Shown one piece after another: positions 35,032 to 43,470 of a stretch of 64,000 nt of DNA. How positions within the stretch are numbered: the first letter of the stretch is position 1; every line of letters starts with the position of its first letter. A model generated the notes under the pieces. The model was not told the DNA's origin. It did not search any database and saw only the letters and a program-made list of their open reading frames with translations. The position numbers were made by a program, and so were the translations under genes. This DNA is from Microbacterium sp. 2FI (GTDB lineage Bacteria > Actinomycetota > Actinomycetes > Actinomycetales > Microbacteriaceae): contig NZ_SCMR01000021.1 of the NCBI RefSeq assembly GCF_005502885.1, positions 1 to 64,000 on the forward strand, in the 5' to 3' direction.

Positions 35032-36093
35032 GTGCCTCACCTGACCTCGCGACCCGGCGGCGTGCTTCGCGCGCTGCTCGCTGTCGTCCTCGCCGCGGCA
35101 TTCGGTTCGACGGCACTCCCTGCCGCGGCCGACACGGCTGACGATTCGGAGATTCGCTGGTCGGTGACGCCGGCCGACGAGTCAGGTCCCGACGGTCGTT
35201 CTGCTGTCGAGCACGACATCGATCCCGGGGACTCCGTTTCGGATCACTTCGCGGTCCGAAACGTCAGTGCCGAAGAGGTCACCTTCCGCCTCGCCGCCGC
35301 GGACGGGTTCTACACCCGCACGGGACGCTTCGACATGCTCCCCGCCGATCAGGAATCCGTCGACTCCGGCACGTGGATATCGATTCCCGACGACGTGACC
35401 GTGGCCGCCGGTGAGACGGTCGTCGTGCCGTTCGACATCACGGTCCCCGAGACGGCCGAACCCGGCGACCATGCCGCCGGCATCACCGCCTCGATCCTGT
35501 CGGTGCAGTCCGGCGACGACGGCGCGAGCGTCGGCGTCGAGAGCCGCATCGGCTTCCGCGTCCTCACCCGCGTCACCGGTGAGATCACCCCGGCGGCCGC
35601 TGTGGAGGATGTCGTCTCGACGTACGCGCTGTCATGGAATCCGCTGCGTCCCGGCGAGATGACGGTGACTTTCGACGTCGTCAACACCGGCAACACGCGG
35701 CTCATCGCCGAGGGCGTCGTCGAGGCCGGAACAGGATCGGTCGCATTCCCCGTCGAGGGGGAGATCACGCAGGAGCTCCTGCCCGGCGACACCCGCACGA
35801 TGACCGCCGTCGTCGACGGGGTCTGGCCCCTCTTCGTCGTTCCCGTGAAGGTCATCCTCGATCCGGTGGTGGTCACGATGGACGGCGAGACGTCGACCCT
35901 CACTCCGGTGGTGGCGGAGGTCGTGACGTGGGCCGTACCCTGGCCGCAGCTCATCGTCGTCCTCGGAATCGTGTTGGTGATCGGCGCCGTCGTGTGGGGG
36001 CGGATCCGCTCACGGCGTCGCCTCGACACTCTCCTCGCCGACGCGAGGGAAGAGGGACGCCGCGCTGCGGAGCGTTCGGAGGAGACGGTATGA
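35032..36093 (+). CDS. DUF916 (WxL-partner) membrane-anchored surface protein
   Basis: 353 residues from GTG 35032; the ribosome site is weak, and translation may depend on the upstream gene. Signal peptide with core LLAVVLAAAFGSTALPAAA. The ectodomain has the DUF916/WxL peptidoglycan-binding layout: IRWSVTPAD near the start, a DPGDSVSDHFAVRNVSAEEVTF element, an Asp-rich AADGFYTRTGRFD loop and an immunoglobulin-like second half. A single membrane helix at about 306-326 (QLIVVLGIVLVIGAVVWG) and a basic cytoplasmic tail follow. In Firmicutes such proteins bind peptidoglycan and hold WxL proteins. Overlaps the next gene as ATGA. Confidence 0.8.
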   Translation: MPHLTSRPGGVLRALLAVVLAAAFGSTALPAAADTADDSEIRWSVTPADESGPDGRSAVEHDIDPGDSVSDHFAVRNVSAEEVTFRLAAADGFYTRTGRFDMLPADQESVDSGTWISIPDDVTVAAGETVVVPFDITVPETAEPGDHAAGITASILSVQSGDDGASVGVESRIGFRVLTRVTGEITPAAAVEDVVSTYALSWNPLRPGEMTVTFDVVNTGNTRLIAEGVVEAGTGSVAFPVEGEITQELLPGDTRTMTAVVDGVWPLFVVPVKVILDPVVVTMDGETSTLTPVVAEVVTWAVPWPQLIVVLGIVLVIGAVVWGRIRSRRRLDTLLADAREEGRRAAERSEETV

Positions 36094-36593
36094 CGCTGAT
36101 GCGGACAATGCGGTCCGGCGTCGCCGCGTCGCTGGTCGCGGCGCTGGTGCTCGTTCCCTCGGGCCTTGCCGCTGCCGACGAGCAGCCCGATCCCGAGGGC
36201 GTCGAAGTCTCGGTCGTGATCGAGCCGCTCGCGTGCCATCCCCACAGCGGTGGACACGGCCATCCCCGGCGCGGTCACCCGGTGCATACGTGCCACCCGG
36301 GGCATCCCGGTCCCCCCGACAAGCCCGACAAGCCCGACAAGCCCGACAAGCCCGACAAGCCCGACAAGCCCGACAAGCCCGACAAGCCCGACAAGCCCGG
36401 ACATCCCGTGCATCCGGGAAAGCCTGAGAAGCCGGCGAACCACGGCAGCACGGGCAAGCCCGGCAGCACCGCACAGCCCGGCACGGACGGAGCTCACATC
36501 ACCGCGGCCTGGCTGCTCGCACACCTCATCGCGGCGGTGCCCGGCGCTCCTGCCGCGGCCCCCTACGATGTGGTCAGCAAGAAAGCGAGGTGA
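36090..36593 (+). CDS. Secreted His/Pro-rich protein with nine Pro-Asp-Lys repeats
   Basis: 167 residues from ATG 36090, overlapping the DUF916 stop and preceded by GGAGGAG. Signal peptide to about residue 32, then a His/Gly/Pro-rich stretch with two Cys (LACHPH, HTCHPG), nine exact Pro-Asp-Lys triplets, further Pro/Lys/Gly spacers and a hydrophobic C-terminal segment (AAWLLAHLIAAVPGAPAAA). The repeat would form an extended, zwitterionic wall-spanning rod; the His cluster could bind metal. No LPXTG or other sortase signal. Third gene of the surface operon; no homologous function known to me. Confidence 0.7.
   Translation: MTLMRTMRSGVAASLVAALVLVPSGLAAADEQPDPEGVEVSVVIEPLACHPHSGGHGHPRRGHPVHTCHPGHPGPPDKPDKPDKPDKPDKPDKPDKPDKPDKPGHPVHPGKPEKPANHGSTGKPGSTAQPGTDGAHITAAWLLAHLIAAVPGAPAAAPYDVVSKKAR
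36315..36395 (+). repeat. Tandem repeat, 9 x 9 bp (CCCGACAAG)
   Basis: Nine identical in-frame copies encoding Pro-Asp-Lys. The perfect DNA identity, with no synonymous drift, suggests recent expansion and possible length variation by slippage. Confidence 0.95.
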
Positions 36594-36599
36594 GCGGCG

Positions 36600-37622
36600 A
36601 TGTCCGAGCAGGCGACACGGGGTTGGCAACGGCCCAGCATCTATGACGTGGCGAAGCAGGCGGGCGTCTCGCACATGACGGTCTCGCGGGTGATCAACGG
36701 TCACCCGAACATCCGGGAGTCCACGCGTGAGCGGGTTCTCCAGGCCATCGACGAGATGAACTACACCCGCAGCTCGATCGCCCGCGCGCTCGCCACCCGC
36801 CGCGCAATGCGCATCGGCGTGCTGGTGGACAGCCCCGTGCAGTGGGGCCCGAACAGCACGCTCCGCGCGATCGAGAGCGCCGCCCGCGACGCCGGGTACG
36901 CGATCAGCGCCTTCTCGATCTCCGACGACGAAGCGGCGCAGATCGAAACCGGCGTCGTCGAACTCGTCACCCAGGGCGTCGATGCACTGTGCGTCATCGC
37001 TCCTCGCGCCTCGTCACTCGACATGCTGCGACAGCAGAGCACCGGGCTGCCGACCCTCGTCATCAAGGCCGAGCCGGATGCCGAGATGCATACCGCCGCC
37101 GTAGATCAGCGCGCGGGGGCGATGGCCGCCGTGATGCACCTGATCGAACTCGGCCATCGTTCGATCGCGCACCTGTCCGGACCGCTGGACTGGTATGACG
37201 CCCGTGCGCGCGAGCAGGGCTGGCGCGATGCGATCGCAGACGCGGGCCTGGAGATCGCCCCGCCCGTCGTGGGCGACTGGACCTCCGACTACGGCTACGC
37301 CTTCGGCAAGACCTACGACTTCTCCGGCACGACGGCGGTGTTCGCGGCCAACGACCAGATGGCGCTCGGCCTCGTCCACGGCCTCGCGGAACGGGGCCTG
37401 CGCGTGCCCGAGGATGTCAGCGTGGTCGGCTTCGACGACCTTCCCGACGCGCGCCACTTCCTTCCTCCGCTGACGACCGTGCGGCAGGACTTCGCGGCGC
37501 TCGGATCGCTCGCGCTGCAGATCATCATCGCCGCCATCGAGGGCGATGACATCGCGGAGCACGACATCATCGAGCCTCGCCTGATCGTCCGCGGCTCGAG
37601 CGCGCCGCCGGCCCGCGCCTGA
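36600..37622 (+). CDS. LacI-family regulator, AraR-like
   Basis: 340 residues. N-terminal helix-turn-helix SIYDVAKQAGVSHMTVSRVINGHP (about 13-36) with the hinge helix NYTRSSIARAL near 55-65, then the type I periplasmic-binding-like effector domain (VDALCVIAPRA, HRSIAHLSGPLDWYDARAREQGW, PEDVSVVGFDDLPDARHF). ATG 36600 lies 6 bases after the preceding stop. Its gene sits between the surface operon and the araDBA/importer operon, both of which carry TGTTAGCGCTAACA-like sites. The LacI-type AraR of Corynebacterium glutamicum ATCC 31831 recognises, as I recall, ATGTWAGCGNTNACAT, which the sites here closely resemble. Likely arabinose-responsive repressor; the pairing of regulator and sites is inference. 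Confidence 0.82.
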   Translation: MSEQATRGWQRPSIYDVAKQAGVSHMTVSRVINGHPNIRESTRERVLQAIDEMNYTRSSIARALATRRAMRIGVLVDSPVQWGPNSTLRAIESAARDAGYAISAFSISDDEAAQIETGVVELVTQGVDALCVIAPRASSLDMLRQQSTGLPTLVIKAEPDAEMHTAAVDQRAGAMAAVMHLIELGHRSIAHLSGPLDWYDARAREQGWRDAIADAGLEIAPPVVGDWTSDYGYAFGKTYDFSGTTAVFAANDQMALGLVHGLAERGLRVPEDVSVVGFDDLPDARHFLPPLTTVRQDFAALGSLALQIIIAAIEGDDIAEHDIIEPRLIVRGSSAPPARA

Positions 37623-37628
37623 GCTGAA

Positions 37629-37651
37629 CCCCGCTCGCAGCCGGTGCGGGG
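37629..37651 (+). terminator. Short hairpin after the AraR-like gene
   Basis: 6-bp CCCCGC/GCGGGG stem with an 11-base loop, directly after the stop codon and followed by GGGATCCTTT. A modest terminator candidate. Confidence 0.4.
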
Positions 37652-37708
37652 GGATCCTTTCGCGCGCCCGCACAGAGCCCGAAGGCCCCTTCGTTGAACG
37701 ACGGTGGA

Positions 37709-37722
37709 TGTTCGCGGTAACG
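37709..37722. promoter_or_regulatory. AraR-like operator, upstream copy
   Basis: TGTTCGCGGTAACG, 11 of 14 matches to TGTTAGCGCTAACA, 55 bp before the next copy. Confidence 0.6.
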
Positions 37723-37749
37723 GAGATGTAACGAATCTGGAGATTTGAG

Positions 37750-37779
37750 TTGCGCCACGGGCTTGTTAGCGCGCACAAT
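37750..37779 (+). promoter_or_regulatory. Promoter of the furanose importer-araDBA operon with operator
   Basis: TTGCGC (37750-37755), 18-bp spacer, CACAAT (37774-37779). Operator TGTTAGCGCGCACA (37764-37777, 12 of 14 matches) overlaps the -10 box, the classic repressor geometry. The transcript would begin about 80 bases before the binding-protein start. Confidence 0.65.
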
Positions 37780-37865
37780 GGTCTCGCACACCCGAGAGTG
37801 TCCCGCTGGGGCACAGGGACTTCTCCCCGACCAAGAGCGTCGGGGAGTCTCAAGGAGGAGAAGAG

Positions 37866-38876
37866 ATGGCTATCAAGAAGCGGATGCTCGGACTTATCGG
37901 CTTCGTCGGTGCAGGGGCGCTCGCCCTCGGCCTCGCCGGCTGTGCCGGCGGCGACACCGACAGCGGCAGCGACGGAGACACCGGTGGCGAGGGCGACCTG
38001 GTCACGGTCGGCTTCGTCGCGGTCGGCCCCGAGGGTGGCTGGCGCAACGCCAACGAGCAGGCGATCAAGGACGCGTTCACGCAGGAGGCCGGCTTCGACC
38101 TGAAGTACGCTCCTGCTGCGAGCCCGACCGACCAGAAGTCGCAGATCGACGCGTTCGCGACGTTCGTGAACGACGAGGTCGACGTGATCCTCCTCACCGC
38201 GACCGAGGCGTCCGGCTGGGACGACTCGCTGGAACTCGCCCAGGAGGCCGAGATCCCCGTCATCCTGCTCGACCGCGGTGTCGACTCCAGCGATGACCTC
38301 TATGTCACGCGCATCGCCCCCGACAACGTGAACGTCGCCGGCGCCGTGGGCGACTGGGCTGTCGAGACCTTCCCCGAGGGCGCGAACTACTTCACGCTCG
38401 AGGGCGTCCCCGGTCTCTCGGTCGTCAATGAGCGCAACGAGGGCTTCGAGGCCGCAATCGCGGGCGCAGACGGCTGGAACAAGATCGGCGCGCAGACCGC
38501 CAACTGGACCGCTGACGAGGGCAAGTCGGTCATCGAGACCGTGCTGAAGGAGAACCCCGACCTCCAGTTCGTCTTCGCCCAGAACGACGAGATGGGCATC
38601 GGAGCGGCTGCTGCCGTGACTGCGGCCGGTCTCGTTCCGGGCACCGACGTCAAGATCGCCACGATCGACGGCACCACGCCGGCCCTCGAGGCGCTCGCCG
38701 CGGGCGACCTGAGCTTCGTCGCCCAGTACAACCCCTTCTTCGGCGACCTCGCCGTCGACGCGGTCAACGCTGCGCTCGCGGGCGAAGAGGTCGAGAAGAA
38801 CATCATCGTCCCCGGCGAGAACTTCGACTCGCCCGAGGCCGGCCAGGCCGCGATCGACGACGGCAAGGGCTTCTGA
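37866..38876 (+). CDS. Sugar-binding lipoprotein, YtfQ-type (arabinose/galactofuranose class)
   Basis: 336 residues. Lipobox LAGC gives lipidated Cys26; a Gly/Asp/Ser-rich tether follows. The mature protein is a type I periplasmic-binding-protein fold of the YtfQ class: GFVAVGPEGGWRNANEQAIKDAF, APAASPTDQKSQIDAF, PVILLDRGVD, and FAQNDEMGIGAAAAV. YtfQ in E. coli prefers furanose sugars. ATG 37866 follows AAGGAGGAG. First gene of an operon running through two permeases into araD, araB and araA, so L-arabinose (perhaps as furanose) is the expected ligand. Confidence 0.88.
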   Translation: MAIKKRMLGLIGFVGAGALALGLAGCAGGDTDSGSDGDTGGEGDLVTVGFVAVGPEGGWRNANEQAIKDAFTQEAGFDLKYAPAASPTDQKSQIDAFATFVNDEVDVILLTATEASGWDDSLELAQEAEIPVILLDRGVDSSDDLYVTRIAPDNVNVAGAVGDWAVETFPEGANYFTLEGVPGLSVVNERNEGFEAAIAGADGWNKIGAQTANWTADEGKSVIETVLKENPDLQFVFAQNDEMGIGAAAAVTAAGLVPGTDVKIATIDGTTPALEALAAGDLSFVAQYNPFFGDLAVDAVNAALAGEEVEKNIIVPGENFDSPEAGQAAIDDGKGF

Positions 38877-38997
38877 TCCGACCCAGCGTCGACGAGACGA
38901 GAAGTGATGCGAGCGGGGGTTGCCGTTCCGGCGGCCCCCGCTCGTTCTCGTCTCCATGCAGTACGTCCGTCTCGCACCACAAAGGAATCACGCCGCC

Positions 38998-40605
38998 ATG
39001 ATTGAACCGATCGCGATCGTCGAGGTCCGCAACGCGTCCATCACCTTCCCGGGAGTGAAGGCGCTCGACGACGTCAGCTTCCGGCTGCTCCCCGGCGAAG
39101 TCCACACCCTCATGGGCGAGAACGGCGCCGGCAAGTCCACCCTCATCAAGGCGCTCACCGGCGTCTACCAGATCGACTCCGGCGAGATCGTCGTCGCCGG
39201 ACAGCCGCGGCACTTCACCGGCACCGCGTCCGCCCAGGCGGCGGGAATCTCGACCGTCTACCAAGAGGTCAATCTGTGCACGAACCTCACCATCGGCGAG
39301 AACGTCATGCTCGGGCACGAGGTCCACGACTGGACGGGAATCAACTGGCGCAAGACCAATGCCCGCGCCCGTGAGGCGCTCGCGCGGATGGGGCTCGGCG
39401 ACCTCGACCCACGCGCGCCCCTCTCATCGATCTCCATCGCGATCCAGCAGCTCGTCGCCATCAGCCGTGCGATGGTGACCGACTCCAAGGTCCTCATCCT
39501 CGACGAGCCGACCTCGAGCCTCGACGCGAACGAGGTCGAGGTGCTCTTCGGCGTCATCCGCCGCCTTCGCGACCAGGGCGTCGCGATACTCTTCGTCTCC
39601 CACTTCCTCGACCAGGTCTACGCGATCAGCGACCGCATCACGGTGCTGCGAAACGGCAAGTTCGTCGGCGAGTACCTCAAGCGCGACCTCGACCGCACGC
39701 AGCTCATCTCGAAGATGATCGGCAAGGACTTCGAAACGCTCCGAGCCCTCGGCTCCAATCGCCAGACGGAGAACCGCGACCGCACGGTCACTCCGCTCTT
39801 CGCCGCAGACGACCTCGGCCGCAAAGGCGCGATCGAGCCCACGGATCTCGAGATCCACGCCGGTGAGGTCGTCGGCTTCGCGGGCCTCCTCGGGGCAGGC
39901 CGCACGGAACTCGCGCGGCTCATCGCCGGCGCCGACAGAGCCGACTCGGGGACGACCCGGCTCCGCGGCAAGAAGATCGCGCTGAACACGCCCGTCGCGG
40001 GGCTTTCGCACGGCATCGCCTATTCGACCGAGAACCGTCGCGAAGACGGCATCGTCGGCGATCTGAGCGTCCGCGAGAACATCATGCTCGCCGTCCAGGC
40101 CCGCCGCGGCTGGATGCGTCGTGTGCCCGCGCGCGAGGTCGACCAGCTGGTCAAGACCTACATGGAGCGCTTCAGCGTACGGCCGAACGATCCCGACCGT
40201 CCCATTCGCCTCCTCTCGGGCGGCAACCAGCAGAAAGTGCTGCTCGGGCGGTGGCTGGCCACCAACCCCGATCTGCTCCTTCTCGACGAGCCGACCCGAG
40301 GCATCGACGTCGGCGCGAAGGCCGACATCCAGGAGACCGTGGCCGAGCTCGCCGAGGGCGGGATGAGCGTCGTCTTCATCTCCTCCGAGCTGGAAGAGGT
40401 CGTCCGTCTCTCGGAGCGCATCGTCATCCTCAAGGACCATCAGAAGGTGGGCGAGGTCATCAACGGACCGGAAGTCACGGCCGAGAGCATCGTCTCGATC
40501 ATCGCCGCAGAGTCGGGCGATGAAGCCGAGAAGACCGCGGGAGCCCTCGCCGAAGAGCTCGCCGCCGGAGAACCCGCCGCCGACCAGGAAGGGAGCGCGT
40601 CATGA
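38998..40605 (+). CDS. Sugar ABC transporter ATPase with two nucleotide-binding domains, YtfR/RbsA type
   Basis: 535 residues from ATG 38998, with AAAGGAA upstream. First domain: Walker A GENGAGKST (40-48), Walker B LILDEPTSSLD, degenerate signature (LSSISIAIQQLVAISRA). Second domain: degenerate Walker A (GLLGAGRTEL), intact signature LLSGGNQQKVLLGRWLA and Walker B LLLLDEPTRGIDVG. This asymmetry is normal for the CUT2 family. It energises import through the two permeases encoded directly downstream. Stop overlaps the next start (ATGA). Confidence 0.93.
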   Translation: MIEPIAIVEVRNASITFPGVKALDDVSFRLLPGEVHTLMGENGAGKSTLIKALTGVYQIDSGEIVVAGQPRHFTGTASAQAAGISTVYQEVNLCTNLTIGENVMLGHEVHDWTGINWRKTNARAREALARMGLGDLDPRAPLSSISIAIQQLVAISRAMVTDSKVLILDEPTSSLDANEVEVLFGVIRRLRDQGVAILFVSHFLDQVYAISDRITVLRNGKFVGEYLKRDLDRTQLISKMIGKDFETLRALGSNRQTENRDRTVTPLFAADDLGRKGAIEPTDLEIHAGEVVGFAGLLGAGRTELARLIAGADRADSGTTRLRGKKIALNTPVAGLSHGIAYSTENRREDGIVGDLSVRENIMLAVQARRGWMRRVPAREVDQLVKTYMERFSVRPNDPDRPIRLLSGGNQQKVLLGRWLATNPDLLLLDEPTRGIDVGAKADIQETVAELAEGGMSVVFISSELEEVVRLSERIVILKDHQKVGEVINGPEVTAESIVSIIAAESGDEAEKTAGALAEELAAGEPAADQEGSAS

Positions 40606-41678
40606 GCCGCGTGAAGATCGCGCTGCGCACGCCCTGGTTCTGGGCCATCGTCGGCATCGCGCTGCTGCTGCTGATCAACTCGATCAAGAACCCGGCTTAC
40701 CTCGCGTTGAGCGTCAACCCGACGACAGGGATGCTGACGGGCAACGTCCTCGACATCCTGCGCGTTTCGGCGCCGATCATCATGATCGCCCTCGGGATGA
40801 CGTTCGTCATCGCCACGGGCGGTATCGACCTCTCCGTCGGGTCGATGATGGCCGTCGGTGGGGCGGTCGCGATGGAGACCCTCTCGAGCCTGGACGGGTC
40901 GTCGCCGGTCGGCGCGATGCTGACGGCGATCGGCCTCGCACTCGCGCTCGCGATCGTCCTCGGTGCGATCAACGGCTTCCTGGTCTCGGTGATCGGGCTG
41001 CAGCCCTTCATCACGACGCTGATCATGATGCTCGCCGCGCGAGGCATCGCACGCGTCATCACCGGTGGCCAGAACACCAATGCCACCAACGAGCCGTTCC
41101 GCCTTCTCGCTAACGGACAGATCCTCGGCATCCCGACGAGCTTCGTGCTCGCCATCGCGATCGTCGTGCTCATCGCCCTGGCGATGCGCCGCACGGCGCT
41201 CGGGCTCATGATCGAGTCGATCGGCATCAACCCGCACGCGAGCCGGCTCGCCGGCATCCGTCCTCGTCCGATCCTGTTCGGCGTCTACATCCTCTCGGCC
41301 GCACTCGCCGCGGTCGGCGGTCTGTTCAGCGTCTCCGAAGTGATGACGGTGAGCGTGGGAGGCACGGGGAACCTGATGGAGCTCGACGCGATCCTCGCCG
41401 TCGTCATCGGCGGCACATCGCTCGCCGGCGGAAAGTTCTCGATCGTGGGTTCCACGGTCGGCGCGCTCCTCATCGCGACCCTCAACAAGACCGTGCTGTT
41501 CCTCGGCATCCCTGCCGCGGCGACGCCGGCGTTCAAGGCACTCGTCATCATCGTCCTCGTGCTGCTGCAGTCCGAGCGCGTGCGCTCGTGGGCCTTCGGC
41601 CGCGCGAAGTCGTCGGACACGCCGGCCCCGCCCGCAGCGGAACAGACCGCACCCGTTTCGAAGGAGGTCGTCGCATGA
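40602..41678 (+). CDS. Sugar ABC transporter permease, YtfT/RbsC type
   Basis: 358 residues with eight to ten hydrophobic segments. CUT2 permease signatures are clear: FVIATGGIDLSVGSMMAVGG in the first half, GLQPFITTLIMMLAARGIARV in the middle and DAILAVVIGGTSLAGGKFSIVGS in the second half. Start overlaps the ATPase stop (ATGA) and its stop overlaps the next permease, so all three are translationally coupled. The C-terminal tail is Pro/Ala-rich and cytoplasmic. Confidence 0.92.
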   Translation: MSRVKIALRTPWFWAIVGIALLLLINSIKNPAYLALSVNPTTGMLTGNVLDILRVSAPIIMIALGMTFVIATGGIDLSVGSMMAVGGAVAMETLSSLDGSSPVGAMLTAIGLALALAIVLGAINGFLVSVIGLQPFITTLIMMLAARGIARVITGGQNTNATNEPFRLLANGQILGIPTSFVLAIAIVVLIALAMRRTALGLMIESIGINPHASRLAGIRPRPILFGVYILSAALAAVGGLFSVSEVMTVSVGGTGNLMELDAILAVVIGGTSLAGGKFSIVGSTVGALLIATLNKTVLFLGIPAAATPAFKALVIIVLVLLQSERVRSWAFGRAKSSDTPAPPAAEQTAPVSKEVVA

Positions 41679-42745
41679 GCTCTCCAAGCACGCTCGCCGA
41701 CGCCGTTCCCCCGGTCCCCGACCTGCCCGAGAGCAGGAACACCGCCAGCGCCGCTCGTCTTTCGCGGCTCTGGGAGCGGAATCAGACACTGATCCCCACG
41801 CTCGCAGCCCTCGTGCTGCTGTTCGGCATGCTCATCTACGCCGAGGTCGCGTACGGCAGGGTCTTCCACGCCGGAACGATGTCGAGCCTCCTCATCAGCT
41901 TCGCCCCGACGATCATCCTCGCCGTCGGGATGACGATCGTGATCGTCTCGGGCGGTATCGACCTGTCCGTCGGCGCGGTCGTCGCGTTCAGCTCGGTCGC
42001 CGGCGTCATGCTCATGAACATCGGCATCAACGGCTGGGTCTCGATGCTGCTCATGATCCTGTTCGGCGCGCTGTTCGGCGTGATCGCGGGCGTCATGGTC
42101 CAGTACTTCAGCGTGCAGCCGTTCATCGCGACGCTCGCCATGATGTTCCTCGCCCGGGGACTTGCCTCCATCCTTTCGACGACGCCCGTGCAGGCGCCCG
42201 AGGACTCGCCGATCCATCTGCTGGCGACGGACTGGAAGATCTTCGACGGGCCCAAGGTCAACGATTTCACCATCACTCCGGGCCTGCTCATCGCCGTACT
42301 CGTCGTGCTGGGCGGCATGTTCTTCATGCACCGCAGCCGAAGCGGGCGCACGGTCTACGCGATCGGCGGCAGCGAGACCTCGCCCGGGCTGATGGGTCTG
42401 CCGGTCGCGCGGACCCGTGTGGGGATCTACATCATCTCCGGTGCGCTCTCTGGTCTGGCGGCGATCGTCTACACCGCGGAGGTCGGCGGCAAGGCCCAGA
42501 ACGTCACCGGCATCGGCTGGGAGCTCGACGCGATCGCTGCCGTCGTCATCGGCGGGACGCTGCTCACGGGTGGCTACGGCTATGTGCTCGGCTCTGTCGT
42601 CGGTGTGTTCGTCATCGCGGCGCTGCGCCTCATCATCACGAAGGACGGAACGATCAATCCCGAGTACCTCACGATCATCACCGGCGCCGTCCTGCTCGTG
42701 TTCGTGCTGCTGCAGCGCGTGCTGACCCGGCGAGGGACGACCTGA
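41675..42745 (+). CDS. Sugar ABC transporter permease, YjfF/RbsC type
   Basis: 356 residues from ATG 41675 (ATGA overlap); a longer frame upstream lies inside the preceding gene and is not the start. Same CUT2 signatures as its partner: VIVSGGIDLSVGAVVAFSSV, VQPFIATLAMMFLARGLASI and DAIAAVVIGGTLLTGGYGYVLGS. YtfT and YjfF-type pairs form a heterodimeric channel, unlike the homodimeric RbsC. The stop shares a base with the araD start (TGATG), tying importer and catabolic genes into one message. Confidence 0.92.
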   Translation: MSSPSTLADAVPPVPDLPESRNTASAARLSRLWERNQTLIPTLAALVLLFGMLIYAEVAYGRVFHAGTMSSLLISFAPTIILAVGMTIVIVSGGIDLSVGAVVAFSSVAGVMLMNIGINGWVSMLLMILFGALFGVIAGVMVQYFSVQPFIATLAMMFLARGLASILSTTPVQAPEDSPIHLLATDWKIFDGPKVNDFTITPGLLIAVLVVLGGMFFMHRSRSGRTVYAIGGSETSPGLMGLPVARTRVGIYIISGALSGLAAIVYTAEVGGKAQNVTGIGWELDAIAAVVIGGTLLTGGYGYVLGSVVGVFVIAALRLIITKDGTINPEYLTIITGAVLLVFVLLQRVLTRRGTT

Positions 42746-43470
42746 TGAGCGACTTCGCGCCTGACGTGCAGGAATCGATCGACGCGGTCCGCGCCGATGT
42801 GGCGGCGCTCCACGGCGAGCTCGTGCGGTACGGGCTCATCGTGTGGACCGGCGGCAACGTCTCGGGCCGCGTGCCCGGCGCCGACCTGTTAGTGATCAAG
42901 CCGTCGGGTGTGTCGTACGACGACCTCGCGGCCGAGAACATGATCCTCTGCGATCTCGACGGCAATGTCATCCCGGGAACGCCCGGAAGCGAACGGAGCC
43001 CGTCGAGCGACACCGCCGCGCACGCGTACGTCTACCGGAACATGCCGGACGTCGGGGGAATGGTGCACACCCACTCGACCTTCGCGGTGGCGTGGGCTGC
43101 CCGGGGCGAGGAGATCCCCTGCGTGATCACCGCGATGGCCGACGAGTTCGGCGGACCCATCCCGGTCGGTCCGTTTGCGATCATCGGCGACGACTCGATC
43201 GGCCGCGGCATCGTCGAGACCCTCACCGGCCACCGGTCGCGGGCGGTCCTGATGCAGAACCACGGACCCTTCACGATCGGCGTCTCGGCGAAGGACGCGG
43301 TGAAGGCCGCGGTCATGGTCGAGGACGTGGCACGCACCGTGCACTACGCGCGCGAGGCCGGTCCGCTCATCCCCATTCCGCAGGAGGCGATCGACAGCCT
43401 CTACGACCGCTACCAGAACGTCTACGGCCAGTCCTCCGACGAGCGCCGCGACGAGGGGGACCAGCGATGA
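42745..43470 (+). CDS. araD: L-ribulose-5-phosphate 4-epimerase
   Basis: 241 residues, class II aldolase fold. Converts L-ribulose 5-phosphate to D-xylulose 5-phosphate in the cytoplasm. Zinc ligands H108, H110 (HTHST) and H173 (QNHGPF), with D89 (SSDTAAH), align with H95, H97, H171 and D76 of the E. coli enzyme; the phosphate-binding TGGNVS loop is at 35-40. Start overlaps the permease stop, and the stop overlaps the araB start (ATGA). Confidence 0.95.
   Translation: MSDFAPDVQESIDAVRADVAALHGELVRYGLIVWTGGNVSGRVPGADLLVIKPSGVSYDDLAAENMILCDLDGNVIPGTPGSERSPSSDTAAHAYVYRNMPDVGGMVHTHSTFAVAWAARGEEIPCVITAMADEFGGPIPVGPFAIIGDDSIGRGIVETLTGHRSRAVLMQNHGPFTIGVSAKDAVKAAVMVEDVARTVHYAREAGPLIPIPQEAIDSLYDRYQNVYGQSSDERRDEGDQR

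Noticed and set aside
36301..36400. Short direct repeats that could suggest a CRISPR-like array
   Set aside because: Units are contiguous 9-bp codon repeats without spacers and lie inside a coding sequence.
36275..36484. Gly-Leu-Ser repeat protein on the minus strand over the same repeats
   Set aside because: It is only the antisense reading of the Pro-Asp-Lys repeat; the sense frame has a signal peptide and is coupled to the DUF916 gene.
41103..41116. CTCGCTAACGG-like half operator inside the permease gene
   Set aside because: Matches only half of the AraR-like palindrome and lies inside coding sequence with no promoter.
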